Assembly: GCF_000418325.1 (NCBI RefSeq) | Contig: NC_021658.1 | Location: 2,976,001-3,040,000 of the forward strand | Direction: 5' to 3' | DNA length: 64,000 nucleotides | DNA from: Sorangium cellulosum So0157-2 | GTDB lineage: Bacteria > Myxococcota_A > Polyangia > Polyangiales > Polyangiaceae | In this document: positions 32,984 to 42,315 of the stretch, one piece after another | Numbering within the stretch: position 1 is the stretch's first letter | Layout of the letters: every line of letters begins with the position of its first letter | The notes under the pieces: model-generated | Told to the model about the DNA's origin: nothing | Databases searched by the model: none | Seen by the model: only the letters and a program-made list of their open reading frames with translations | Translations under genes and position numbers: made by a program

Positions 32984-35900
32984 GCCACCGCCGCCGCCGG
33001 CGCCGCCTCGCGCTCCGGCCGCTTCGCCGTCTCGTTGATCCGCACGCTGACGAGCTTCGAGACGCCGGGCTCCTGCATCGTGACGCCGTACAGCACGTCG
33101 ACCGACTGCATCGTGCGCTTGATGTGCGTGATGAGGATGAACTGCGAGTGGCTCGTCATGCTCCGGATCGCCTCGTTGTAGCGGGCCACGTTCGCCTCAT
33201 CGAGCGGCGCGTCGACCTCGTCGAGGATGCAGAAGGGCGACGGCTTGAACTGGAAGATCGCGAAGATGAGCGACACCGCGGTGAGCGCCTTCTCGCCGCC
33301 GCTCATGAGCTCGATGTTCCCGAGCTTCTTGCCCGGCGGCTGCGCCAGGATCTCGATGCCCGTCTCCAGCATGTCGTCGGGGTTCGTCAGCCTGAGCTCC
33401 GCCTGGCCGCCGCGGAACATCTTGGGGAACAGCGCCTTGAAGCGCGCGTTGATGCCGTCGTACGTCGTCTTGAAGAGCCGCTTCGACTCGCGGTTCATCT
33501 GGGCGATCGCCTTCTCGAGGTCGTCGAGCGCCTTCTCGAGATCGGCCTTCTGGCTCGAGTAGTACGTGTACCGCTCCTCGGCCTCGGCGTGCTCGCGCAC
33601 GGCGTCCAGGTTGACGGGGCCCATGCGGTCGAGCAGCTCCGTCAGCTCCTGGATGCGCGCGCGGTGCGAGGCGTCGACGGGCGGCCGCTTGTGGTAGTCG
33701 CCGACGACGCGGGCGAGCTCCAGCCCGCGGAAGCGCTCGCGCACCCCCTCGATGAGGTGGGTGTGCTCGACGCGCAGCCGCTCCAGCGCGAGCTCGTGCT
33801 TGCGGAGCTGCTCCGACACGTCGGCGAGCTCCTGGCGCAGCCCGCGCAGGTCGGCCTCGCGCCCCGCGTGCGCCTGCCGCGCCTCGTCCAGCGCGCGCCG
33901 CGCCTCGGTCAGCGTGGCCTGCGCGGCGTGCGCCTTGGCGACGGCGTGGACCAGCGCCTCGCGCGCGATCACGATCGTCGCCGCGGCCTTGCCCGCGCCG
34001 ATCGCGCTCTCCGTCCGCTCCTGGTCGAGCCGGGCGATCCGGCCCTGCAGCTCGCTGCACGACCGCGTGAGCCGCTCGATCGTGCCCCGCGCCGCCGTCG
34101 CGCGCTCGCGCACGCGCGCGAGCTTCACCTTGCGCTCGGTCACGACCGACTGCTGCCCGAGCACCCGCTCGCGCCACTCGGCCGCCACCTGCTCGGCGTG
34201 CTCGAGGCCGGCCGCGGCTGCCTCGCGCGCCGCGCGCCCGGCCGCGAGCTTGTCGCGCGCCGCCTGCTGCTCGCTCCCGCCGGCGTCGAGGTTGTCGGCG
34301 AGGTCCTCGAGCTCGGAGCGCACCACGCCCTCCCGCTTCTGCGCCGCGGCGAGCTGCTCCTCCGCGCGGCGGAGGTCCTTCTCGGCCGTCACCAGCGCGA
34401 GCTCCCCCTCGTGCGCCTCGCTCCGCGCGCGCTCGAGCGCCGTCCCCACCTCGGAGATCCGCAGCCGGAGCTTCTGCTGCGCGTCGAGCAGCGCTGTCAC
34501 CTCCTCCGACTTTGTCGCGACGAACTCGTGCAGCGCGCGCATCTCTCGCTTCTGCTCGATCATCCCGGCCGCGACCGCGTCGCCCGAGCCGCCGCTCACC
34601 ACCCCGTCCTCGCGGATCACGGTGCCGTCGAGCGTCACGAGCGTGCACCCCGCGCCCTCGGCCGCGAGCCGCGCCGCGACCTCGGCGCTCGTGACGACCA
34701 CCGCGTCCCCCACGAGCGCGCGCGCCAGCGCCTCGTCCTCGGGCGCGAAGACGAGCCGCTCCGCGAGCGGCCCGAGCACCCCCTCGCCGCACGGCGGCCG
34801 CCGCGCGGCGCCGGCCACGAACGGAGGCCGCGCCGCGATCACGCTGGCCCGCCCGCGGTTGTTCTTCGACAGGTCCGCGAGCAGCGCGATCCCGCGCTCG
34901 ACGTCGCTCACGACCGCGCACTGCAGCCTGTCGCCGAGCAGCCCCGCGAACGCCGCGGTCAGCTCGGCCGGCGCCTCGATCCGGTCGGCCACGAGCCCGA
35001 GCAGCGCCGGGTCCTTCGTCTTCAGGAGGTTCTTCACCCCCGCGCCGACGCCCTCCAGCCGGGCGTGCAGCTCCTCGAGCGCGCGGAGCCGGTTGCGCCG
35101 CTGCCCGAGCTCGTTCTTCGCGTGCTCCACGGCGCGGTCGCTCGAGACCGCCTGCTCCCGCAGCGCCTTCATCTCCGCGTCGAGCCGCGTCCGCTCCTCC
35201 GCGGAGAGCCGCTTCCCCTCGGCGAGCTCCGCTACGTTCCGCGTCAGCGACGAGCGCCGCCGCTCGAGCTCCTCCGACTCGTACATCAGCCGCCCGAGCT
35301 CGTCCTCGAGCTTCGCCCGCCGCTGGCTCATCTCCGTCATGCGCCGGTCGAACCCGGCGAGCGACGCCTCGGCGGCCGCGACCGCCGCGGTGGCCTCGGC
35401 GGCGCGCCGGCGGAGCGCGGCGACCTCGTGCTCGGCGGTGCGCTCGCCGTGCCGCAGCTCCTCGAGCCGCTCGTGCTGCTCGAGCGCGAGCTCGCTCTCG
35501 CGCGCCTCCTCCTCCTCGACGCCGGCGAGCTGCGCCTCGAGCTGCTCCTTCTCGGCCTTGAGCTCCGCGACCGTCTTCTCGAGATCTCCTTGCTCCTTGG
35601 CCGCGGTGACGAGCCGCTCCTCCAGGTGCCGCAGGCGGTCGCGCGCCCGCGCGATCTCCGCCTCGTGGGTGCGCACCTGGTTGTCGGCCGCGAACGCCTC
35701 GTTCTGCGCGCGCTCGGCCCGCTCCTCGCAGGCGAGGGCCTCGAGCCGGGTGACCTCGATCTCGGCCTCGCGCGCGGCGAGCGCGGTCCGGGACGCCTGC
35801 TCGCGCTCGGCGTGCGCGGCCCTGCCGATCGACTCGCGCTGCGTGAGCACCGTGATCTCGAGGAGCTTGTGCGACGCCTCGTGGAGCACGAGGTCCTCCA

Positions 35901-36585
35901 GCTCCTTGCGGTAGTTCACGTACCGCTCGGCCTTCGCGGCCTGGCGCTTCAGGGAGGCGAGGTTCCGCTGGATCTCGGAGACGATGTCCCCCACGCGGAG
36001 CAGGTTCTGCCGCGTCTGGTCCATCTTCTGCTCGGCCTGCTTCTTCCTGGCCTTGTACTTCGTGATGCCGGCGGCCTCCTCGATGAGCATCCGCCGGTCC
36101 TCCGGGCGCGCGGAGACGATGAGCCCGATCTTGCCCTGCTCGACGATGGAGTAGGCCTTCGTGCCGACGCCGGTGCCGAGGAAGAGATCGGTCACGTCCT
36201 TGAGCCGGACCTGGGTCTTGTTGATGAGGTACTCGCTCGTCCCGTCGCGGAAGAGCCGGCGCGTCACCGCGATCTCGGCGTAGTCCCGGTACTCGAGCGG
36301 GAGCTGCGACGCGGCCGTCGGATCGCTGTTGTCGAAGGTGAGCGTCACCTCGGCCATCCCGTGCTGGGCGCGGGTCTCGGAGCCGTTGAAGATGACGTCG
36401 GACATCGACTTGCCGCGCAGGTGCTTCGCGCTCTGCTCGCCGATGGCCCACCGGATCGCGTCGACGATGTTCGACTTGCCACAGCCGTTCGGACCGACGA
36501 TGCCCACCACGTCCGTGTCGAAATGGACCACCGTCCGATCGACGAACGATTTGAACCCGCTGATCTCGAGCTTCCGAATGCGCAT
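32980..36585 (-). CDS. smc: Chromosome segregation protein SMC
   Basis: 1201 residues, the usual SMC length. N-terminal ATPase half: MRIRKLEISGFKSFVDRTVV and Walker A GPNGCGKS at residues 31-38. Two long coiled-coil arms flank a hinge around residues 510-665 (LLGLVADRIEAPAELTAAFA, GCTLVTLDGTVIREDGVVSG). The C-terminal half has the signature LMSGGEKALTAVSL and Walker B FCILDEVDAPLDEAN. SMC dimers compact and segregate chromosomes with ScpA/ScpB. ATG 36585. Two 13-bp direct repeats lie 30-65 bp upstream. The small gene at 32983 is coupled to its end. Confidence 0.97.
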   Translation of the reverse strand: MRIRKLEISGFKSFVDRTVVHFDTDVVGIVGPNGCGKSNIVDAIRWAIGEQSAKHLRGKSMSDVIFNGSETRAQHGMAEVTLTFDNSDPTAASQLPLEYRDYAEIAVTRRLFRDGTSEYLINKTQVRLKDVTDLFLGTGVGTKAYSIVEQGKIGLIVSARPEDRRMLIEEAAGITKYKARKKQAEQKMDQTRQNLLRVGDIVSEIQRNLASLKRQAAKAERYVNYRKELEDLVLHEASHKLLEITVLTQRESIGRAAHAEREQASRTALAAREAEIEVTRLEALACEERAERAQNEAFAADNQVRTHEAEIARARDRLRHLEERLVTAAKEQGDLEKTVAELKAEKEQLEAQLAGVEEEEARESELALEQHERLEELRHGERTAEHEVAALRRRAAEATAAVAAAEASLAGFDRRMTEMSQRRAKLEDELGRLMYESEELERRRSSLTRNVAELAEGKRLSAEERTRLDAEMKALREQAVSSDRAVEHAKNELGQRRNRLRALEELHARLEGVGAGVKNLLKTKDPALLGLVADRIEAPAELTAAFAGLLGDRLQCAVVSDVERGIALLADLSKNNRGRASVIAARPPFVAGAARRPPCGEGVLGPLAERLVFAPEDEALARALVGDAVVVTSAEVAARLAAEGAGCTLVTLDGTVIREDGVVSGGSGDAVAAGMIEQKREMRALHEFVATKSEEVTALLDAQQKLRLRISEVGTALERARSEAHEGELALVTAEKDLRRAEEQLAAAQKREGVVRSELEDLADNLDAGGSEQQAARDKLAAGRAAREAAAAGLEHAEQVAAEWRERVLGQQSVVTERKVKLARVRERATAARGTIERLTRSCSELQGRIARLDQERTESAIGAGKAAATIVIAREALVHAVAKAHAAQATLTEARRALDEARQAHAGREADLRGLRQELADVSEQLRKHELALERLRVEHTHLIEGVRERFRGLELARVVGDYHKRPPVDASHRARIQELTELLDRMGPVNLDAVREHAEAEERYTYYSSQKADLEKALDDLEKAIAQMNRESKRLFKTTYDGINARFKALFPKMFRGGQAELRLTNPDDMLETGIEILAQPPGKKLGNIELMSGGEKALTAVSLIFAIFQFKPSPFCILDEVDAPLDEANVARYNEAIRSMTSHSQFILITHIKRTMQSVDVLYGVTMQEPGVSKLVSVRINETAKRPEREAAPAAAVA

Positions 36586-36946
36586 GGCGTCCCCGGGACC
36601 GGACGGGCGGGCTTAAACGTATCGTCACAGCACGCCACGTACCGTCACATCTGGCTTCTACCCCGGGGTCTACGTGGGCTGGCGCCGCGCGGCAAGGCCG
36701 GATCCCGCCCCCTCACGCGCCCATCGAGGACCAAGTCTTGCCCAGGGCGTCCATGACGCGAACAACGTAGAGGACGCGACCGATGTGAGCTGCGTTACGG
36801 TGCGGCCGCGCGGGAGCGTCGAGCCGATCGACGCTCCGAAATGCGACGGATCGACGTCAGAATCGCAACGCATGCTTTTGGCAGCCGCCTTGACAGGTGG
36901 CTAACGTAGCCATATTCCTCGCGTTGTTCCGAGGAGTAGAAACGCC
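36586..36946. other. Divergent intergenic region between smc and fmdB-like genes
   Basis: 361 bp without a credible gene. It holds the promoters of both divergent genes. ACGTATCGTCACA (36617-36629) and ACGTACCGTCACA (36637-36649) are direct repeats 20 bp apart, i.e. two helical turns, close to the smc start, and could be a regulator site. Confidence 0.45.
36890..36918 (+). promoter_or_regulatory. Putative sigma-70-type promoter of the FmdB-like gene
   Basis: A perfect -35 TTGACA (36890-36895) is followed by CATATTCC (36911-36918), which contains -10 candidates at 15-17 bp spacing (CATATT or TATTCC). This is about 30 bp before ATG 36947. The AT-rich block is unusual for the locus. Confidence 0.5.
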
Positions 36947-37282
36947 ATGCCCACATACGAGTACGCTTGCACATCCTGCGCGCATGAATGGGAGGCCGAG
37001 CAGTCCATCAAGGAGGCGCCGCTCTCGGAGTGCCCGTCGTGCCACAACGCGACGGCCCGGCGGCAGATCTCGCGCGGCACGGGCTTCATTCTCAAGGGCG
37101 GTGGCTGGTACTCCGACCTGTACGCCTCGGGCTCGAACAAGCCGCCCGCGAAGTCGGAGAGCGGCTCGGGCAGCTCCTCAGGGTCCTCGGGGACGAGCTC
37201 CGACTCCGGATCGAGCAGCTCCTCGTCGACGAGCAGCAGCAAGAGCGACTCCAGCGCGTCGTCCGCCTCCGCAGCGGCCTGA
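36947..37282 (+). CDS. FmdB-family zinc-ribbon protein
   Basis: 111 residues. The N-terminal 40 residues form the FmdB zinc ribbon MPTYEYACTSCAHEWE ... ECPSCHNATARRQ, with Cys8, Cys11, Cys29 and Cys32 as the zinc ligands. The segment RGTGFILKGGGWYSDLY is typical of the family. The last ~50 residues are a Ser/Gly-rich disordered tail. FmdB-like proteins are widespread putative regulators; their role is unclear. It has its own promoter-like sequence and precedes the P-protein gene by 117 bp. Confidence 0.88.
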   Translation: MPTYEYACTSCAHEWEAEQSIKEAPLSECPSCHNATARRQISRGTGFILKGGGWYSDLYASGSNKPPAKSESGSGSSSGSSGTSSDSGSSSSSSTSSSKSDSSASSASAAA

Positions 37283-37399
37283 CGCGACCCCGGCGTTCCA
37301 AGGCGACGTGTGGCCAGCCGTGCGAGGTGCGGCGTCGCGGCCCTGCGCCCGGAGCGCTGCGAGTCCACCTGCGCCGGGGGCGGTGCTAGGGTGGCCGGG

Positions 37400-38494
37400 A
37401 TGGATGAGAGAAAGCGACTTGAGGAGCTCCGCCGGCAGCTCACGGAGCTGGATCAAGAAATCCTACGAAGCGTCGAGCGCCGGGCGCGCATCGCGCACGA
37501 GCTGGCCAAGCTGAGGACGGGCACGGCCCGGTTCGCCCCCACGGCAGACGCCGCCCATATCCAGGCGCTCGAGCGCGCCGTGACGCCGCCGTTCCCGCAG
37601 CGCGCGGTGCGGCCGATCTTCGTCGCCATCGACGCGGCCTCGCGCGCGTTCGAGCTCGCGCCCCGGGTCGCGTACCTGGGCGCCGAGGGCGACTTCGGCT
37701 GGACCGCGGCGCACGATCACTTCGGGGTCGGCGGCGAGTTCGTCCGCGCGGACGGCCCCGCCGCCGCCATCGAGGAGGTCGCGCGCTCGCGCGCGGACTT
37801 CGCCGTGGTCCCCTACGAATCGCTCAAGGAAGGGCCGATCTTCCCGACGATCCAGGCGATCGGCGGCGCCGACCTCAAGGTGGTCGGCGAGCGCCAGCTG
37901 GTGCAGGCGCTCGACCTCGTGAACCGGACCGGCAACCTCGCCGACGTCGAGCGGGTGTACGCCTCGCCGCAGGACCACGTGGCCTGCGTGCACTACCTCG
38001 AGCTCCAGCACCCGCGCGCGCTGGTGCTCGACGTGCGCTGCCCGCAGGCGGCGTGGGAGCTCGCGGCCGAGAACGAGGGCAGCGCCGCCATCGTGCCCCG
38101 CGGCTTCAGCGGCGCGCCGGAGCTCCGGGTCGCCCGCGAGAACGTCGGCGACGAGGGCGAGCTCCGGATCCGCTACGCGGTGCTGTCGCGGCTCCCCGCG
38201 CCGCGCTCGGGCCACGACGCCACGGCGATCCTCTTCAGCGTCCACGATCGGCCCGGCGCGCTCCACGACATCCTCCAGCACTTCAAGGAGCGCAGCTGCA
38301 ACCTCCGGCGGGTCCACTCCCGCCCCGTCCCCGGCGAGGGCTGGGACTACGTCTTCTACGTCGAGGTCAGCGGACACACGACCGATCGCGCGCTCGTCGC
38401 GGCGCTCGAGGGCGTGAAGCGCGAGACCAAGATGCTGAAGATCATCGGCTCCTTCCCCCTGGAGCGCCCCGACCCGCCGCACGAGCGACCTTGA
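37400..38494 (+). CDS. pheA: P-protein-like chorismate mutase/prephenate dehydratase with altered dehydratase site
   Basis: 364 residues from ATG 37400. Residues ~6-95 look like an AroQ chorismate mutase (LEELRRQLTELDQEILRSVE, RRARIAHELAKL). Residues ~100-280 look like prephenate dehydratase: VAYLGAEGDFGWTAAHDHFG, VVPYESLKEG and VYASPQDHVACV. The catalytic TRF motif reads IRY (GELRIRYAVLSR), and the N/S-T of the PIENS/T loop is PYESL. A C-terminal ACT domain (SVHDRPGALHDIL, VHSRPVPGEGW, KIIGSFPLE) would bind phenylalanine. The canonical enzyme makes phenylpyruvate from chorismate; here dehydratase activity is doubtful. The stop overlaps the next gene's ATG (TGATG). Confidence 0.82.
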   Translation: MDERKRLEELRRQLTELDQEILRSVERRARIAHELAKLRTGTARFAPTADAAHIQALERAVTPPFPQRAVRPIFVAIDAASRAFELAPRVAYLGAEGDFGWTAAHDHFGVGGEFVRADGPAAAIEEVARSRADFAVVPYESLKEGPIFPTIQAIGGADLKVVGERQLVQALDLVNRTGNLADVERVYASPQDHVACVHYLELQHPRALVLDVRCPQAAWELAAENEGSAAIVPRGFSGAPELRVARENVGDEGELRIRYAVLSRLPAPRSGHDATAILFSVHDRPGALHDILQHFKERSCNLRRVHSRPVPGEGWDYVFYVEVSGHTTDRALVAALEGVKRETKMLKIIGSFPLERPDPPHERP

Positions 38495-39531
38495 TGACGA
38501 GCACGATGGAGCAGACGCTGCTGCAATCCCGGGGCGCCGCCGCCCTGCGCCGCGCGGCGCTCGCGCTCGCGCTCGCGGCGCCCGCCGCCCCGGCGCTTGC
38601 CGGCTGCGGGGGCGCGGACGACAGCCTCGCGCTGGTCGGCGGCGAGAAGATCGACGCGACCGCGATCGACCGCGATCCCCTGGCGGTCCTGCCGAGCGGC
38701 GTGGTGATGCTCGGCTACCTCGACGCGGCGGCGATGTTCACCTCCGGCCTGGGCGGCGAGGTGAACCAGCTCATCACGAACCTGCTCCCGCTGGGCCCCG
38801 AGTCGAACTTCGTCCCGTCGCGCGACATCGTGAAGATCTACGGCGGGCTCTACGCGATGCAGGGCGCGGATTTCTGCGCCGTGATGCAGGGCAACTTCGA
38901 CGTCGACGCGATCCGCCGCTCCGCCGACGCGAGGTCGGTCACCGTCATCGGCGCGCCGCTCGTGAAGACGCGCTACGCGGACAACGATCTCTTCACGGCC
39001 GGCAACGTGGGCTTCGTCGTGCTCACGCCGCACACGATCCTCACCGGCAACGAGACCGGCATGCGGCGGGCCCTCGACCGGCTTCGCTTCAGCGCGCTGA
39101 AGCGGTCCGTGCCCTCGTGGATGGTCGAGCTGCTCGGCACGAAGAACGCGTCGTTCGCCCTGGCCGGCGATCTCTCGAGCCAGCCCGCGGTCGCGTCGGC
39201 GGCGGGGCAGCTCCCGTTCCTCGCGGGCCTCCAGTACGTGCGCGTCATCGGCAACTTCCAGCCGCCCGGCGTCAACTTCGCCGGCGCGCTCACGTACACG
39301 GACCCGCAGAGCGCGGCGAACGGCGCCGTCGCGCTCCGCAACCTCGAGCAGATCGCCAGGATCGCGAGCCTGCTCTCGTCGTGGGGCTTCGGCTACGGCT
39401 CGATCCCCCCGATGCAGGTGGCGCAGCGCGAGAGCGACGTCGGGTTCACGCTGCCCCTCGGCGAGGGGATCGTGCGGATGCTCCTCCGCACGGCCGCCGA
39501 GACGGCGAGGGCCGCGGCGCTCGTGCGCTGA
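38494..39531 (+). CDS. Putative lipoprotein of unknown function
   Basis: 345 residues. The N-terminus has RRAALALALAAPAAPALAGC, a signal sequence with a lipobox (LAGC), so it should be lipid-anchored in the envelope. The mature part has alternating strands and helices (VVMLGYLDAAAMFTSGLGGE, VGFVVLTPHTILTGNETGMR, SWMVELLGTKNASFALAGDL) and resembles no family I can name with confidence. ATG 38494 overlaps the stop of the P-protein gene, so the two are coupled, although a functional link is not apparent. It converges on hrpB with one base between stops. Confidence 0.78.
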   Translation: MTSTMEQTLLQSRGAAALRRAALALALAAPAAPALAGCGGADDSLALVGGEKIDATAIDRDPLAVLPSGVVMLGYLDAAAMFTSGLGGEVNQLITNLLPLGPESNFVPSRDIVKIYGGLYAMQGADFCAVMQGNFDVDAIRRSADARSVTVIGAPLVKTRYADNDLFTAGNVGFVVLTPHTILTGNETGMRRALDRLRFSALKRSVPSWMVELLGTKNASFALAGDLSSQPAVASAAGQLPFLAGLQYVRVIGNFQPPGVNFAGALTYTDPQSAANGAVALRNLEQIARIASLLSSWGFGYGSIPPMQVAQRESDVGFTLPLGEGIVRMLLRTAAETARAAALVR

Positions 39532-39532
39532 C

Positions 39533-42226
39533 TCATCCCTTGCGGAGCGGCGCGCGCGACGGCGGCGCCGCGCGCGCGGGGTCGTCCGGCCACGCGTGCT
39601 TCGGGTAGCGGCGCCGGAGCTCCTTGGCGATCGCCGGGTAGTGGCGCGCCCAGAACCCCGAGAGGTCGGTCGTGACCTGCACGGGGCGCTGGTTCGGCGC
39701 GCACAGGTGGAGCACGACGGGCACCCGTCCGCCGGCGACGCGCGGCCCCTCGGCCATGCCGAAGAAGTCCTGCAGCCGGGACGCGAGCGACGGCGGCGCG
39801 TCGGCCGCGTACTCGAGGCGCGCCCGGCGGCCGCCGGGCAGGACGATCGACTCGGGGGCGAGCTCGGCGAGCGCTCGCGCCTGCGCGGGGCGCAGCGAGG
39901 CGTGCACGGCGGCCGCGAGGTCCGCGTCGCGGAGCTCGGCGAAGCTCCTGCGGCCCTCGCAGAGCGCCTCGAGCGCGGCGAGCACCGCGTCCTCGCCCAC
40001 GTCGGGCAGCCCGGCGTCCGGGCAGTGCGCGCGCACGAACGCGACCCGGAGGAGCCAGCCCTCGAGCGCGTCGCCCTTCACGAACGCGCGCCACCCCTTC
40101 GCCTTCGCCTGCGCGGCGAGCTCCCGCGCCGCCGCCTCCGCGAGCGGCCCGCCCGCGCTCGCGGCCGGCCGCGACTCGTCGAGCACGAGGCCGTCGTACG
40201 AGAGCCGGCGCACGACCTCGACGCGCTCCGCGGCGGCGTTCCAGGTCGCCTCCGTCGTGTCCCGGATCGCGTCGGTGAAGAGGTCGAGCAGCCAGTCGGC
40301 CTCGATCGCGCTCGCCGACCGGACGACGGTGCGCGCCGAGCGCCCCTCGCTGCGCTCCTCGATGTCGACCGCGACGACGAGGTCGACCTCGTCGATCACG
40401 CTCGCCTCGGAGAGCGCGGCCGTCCCGCCCGCGGCCAGCACGACCTCGCGCCCGCTCCGCCCCGACGCGTTGGCCGGGCGGCGGAGGCGCCCCACCCGGT
40501 CCGGGTAGCCGGAGAGGATCGCGATGCGCTGCGCGATCTCGCGCGCCTCCGCGGTCTCCGGCGGGGCCGCGCTCCGGTGGTCCGCGAGCCGCGCGAGCTG
40601 CTTGCGCGTCCGCTCCACCGCGAGCGCGCGCGCCGGGTCGACGCCGAGCCAGCGCAGGCGGTCCGCCGCGAACCGCGCGCGGTCCGCCTCGTCGAAGGTC
40701 TGGAGCGCGGCGAGCAGATCGGAGCTGTGCCGCGCGTGCGCCGCCCGCGGGCCTTGGGGCGCGCCGAGGTCGCGCTCGGCGGCGAGCGCCGCGAGGGTGC
40801 ACCCGTCCTCGGCGACGCCGCGCCGCTCTGCCTCGACGATCATCCGCGCCTGCCGCGGGTGCGCCGGGAAGCGCAGCATCCGCCGGCCGATCGGCGTCAC
40901 GCGCCGCGCCTCGTCGAGCGCGCCGAGCCGTACGAGCAGCGCCTCGGCCGCGGCGAGCCCGGCGGCGGGCGGCGCCTCCAGCCAGCCGAACCCCTCGAGA
41001 TCCGTGACGCCCGCGGCGCAGAGCTCGAGCACGGTCTCCGCGAGATCGAGCCTCCGGATCTCGGGCGCCTCGTGCTCCGGCCGCGCGGCGAAATCGCCGC
41101 GCGTGTAGAGGCGGAGGCAGCGACCCGGCCGCGTCCGTCCGGCGCGCCCCGCGCGCTGCGCCGCGGAGGCGCGGGCGATCGGCGCGACGCGGAGCGTGGG
41201 CAGCCCCGACCAGGGCGCGTGCGCGGCCACGCGCGCGAGGCCGCTGTCGACGACCGCGACGACGCCGTCGATCGTCACGGAGGTCTCGGCCACGTTGGTC
41301 GAGAGGATGACCTTGCGCCGGTCCGCGGGGCGCACCGCGCGGTCCTGCTCCGCCGGCGACAGCGACCCGTGCAGCGGCAGGAGCAAGAGGTCGGCGCTCT
41401 TCGCGAGGGGCGCGCACGCCTCCGTCGAGCGCCGGATCTCCGCGGAGCCCGGCAGGAACACCAGCACGTCGCCGTCGAGCCCGTCGTCGAGGAGCTGCCG
41501 CACGGACGAGGCGACCAGGCTCTCGAGCGTCCTGTCGCCCCAGTGCGCCGGCGCGCGGCGCTCGCCCGCGGCGCGGGTCGACGCGCTCACGCGGGCAGGC
41601 TCCAGGTGCTCGATCGCGACGTCGAACATCCGCCCCTCGGCGCGCAGGGTCGCGCAGAGCGGGGCCTCGGCGGCCGGGGCGGCCTCGGCCGCCGAGGTGG
41701 GCTGCGCCTCGCGCGCGCCGAGGAACGCCGCGATCGGCCCGGCGTCGAGGGTCGCGGACATCACGACGAGGCGGAGATCGGGCCGCGCGCCGCGCTGCAG
41801 CCGCCGGAGCAGCGCCAGCGCGACGTCGCCCGCGAGGTGCCGCTCGTGGAACTCGTCGAGGACCACGACGCTGACGCCCCGGAGCTCGCGATCGACCAGG
41901 AGCCGCCGCGTCAGCACGCCCTCGGTCACGAAGCGGATCCGCGTGGCCGGGCCGGCGGCCTCTTCGAAGCGCATGGTGTAGCCGACGGTCTCGCCCACGC
42001 GCTCGCCGAGCTCTTCGGCGACGCGGCGCGCGGAGAGGCGCGCGGCCAGCCGCCGCGGCTCGAGCACCAGGATCTCGCCGCGCTCGGCGAAGCCGGCGTC
42101 GAGCAGCGCGCGCGGCACGCGCGTCGTCTTGCCGGCGCCGGGCGGCGCCTCGAGCACCACGCTCGGGTGCGCGCGCAGGGCGGCGCAGAGATCGGGGAGG
42201 ATCGGATCGATCGGCAGCGGCTGCAT
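39533..42226 (-). CDS. hrpB: ATP-dependent helicase HrpB (DEAH-box)
   Basis: 897 residues. RecA-like domain 1 has Walker A EAPPGAGKTTRVP, VLEPRRLAARLSARRVA, the DEFH box VVLDEFHERHLAGD and SAT in VVMSATLDA. Domain 2 has TNVAETSVTIDGVVAVVDSG and QRAGRAGRTRPGRC (motif VI). The C-terminal HrpB-specific region ends with LSGFWARHYPAIAKELRRRYPKHAWPDD (written here only as a location, residues ~855-882), the typical HrpB tail. HrpB proteins are DExH ATPases likely acting on RNA; the biological role is not well defined. Confidence 0.95.
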   Translation of the reverse strand: MQPLPIDPILPDLCAALRAHPSVVLEAPPGAGKTTRVPRALLDAGFAERGEILVLEPRRLAARLSARRVAEELGERVGETVGYTMRFEEAAGPATRIRFVTEGVLTRRLLVDRELRGVSVVVLDEFHERHLAGDVALALLRRLQRGARPDLRLVVMSATLDAGPIAAFLGAREAQPTSAAEAAPAAEAPLCATLRAEGRMFDVAIEHLEPARVSASTRAAGERRAPAHWGDRTLESLVASSVRQLLDDGLDGDVLVFLPGSAEIRRSTEACAPLAKSADLLLLPLHGSLSPAEQDRAVRPADRRKVILSTNVAETSVTIDGVVAVVDSGLARVAAHAPWSGLPTLRVAPIARASAAQRAGRAGRTRPGRCLRLYTRGDFAARPEHEAPEIRRLDLAETVLELCAAGVTDLEGFGWLEAPPAAGLAAAEALLVRLGALDEARRVTPIGRRMLRFPAHPRQARMIVEAERRGVAEDGCTLAALAAERDLGAPQGPRAAHARHSSDLLAALQTFDEADRARFAADRLRWLGVDPARALAVERTRKQLARLADHRSAAPPETAEAREIAQRIAILSGYPDRVGRLRRPANASGRSGREVVLAAGGTAALSEASVIDEVDLVVAVDIEERSEGRSARTVVRSASAIEADWLLDLFTDAIRDTTEATWNAAAERVEVVRRLSYDGLVLDESRPAASAGGPLAEAAARELAAQAKAKGWRAFVKGDALEGWLLRVAFVRAHCPDAGLPDVGEDAVLAALEALCEGRRSFAELRDADLAAAVHASLRPAQARALAELAPESIVLPGGRRARLEYAADAPPSLASRLQDFFGMAEGPRVAGGRVPVVLHLCAPNQRPVQVTTDLSGFWARHYPAIAKELRRRYPKHAWPDDPARAAPPSRAPLRKG

Positions 42227-42315
42227 GGCTCCGGCGGTTCGCCCGCGAACGGCGCGGGGCCCCGGAGCCTAGCAACCCTTCGAGCGCGCGGACCTGTGAT
42301 ACTCGTCGAATCCCC

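Noticed and set aside
33124..36756. A 1210-residue reading frame on the plus strand opposite smc
   Set aside because: It is antisense to a well-supported SMC gene and consists of Arg/Leu/Val/Glu-biased shadow sequence without domains.
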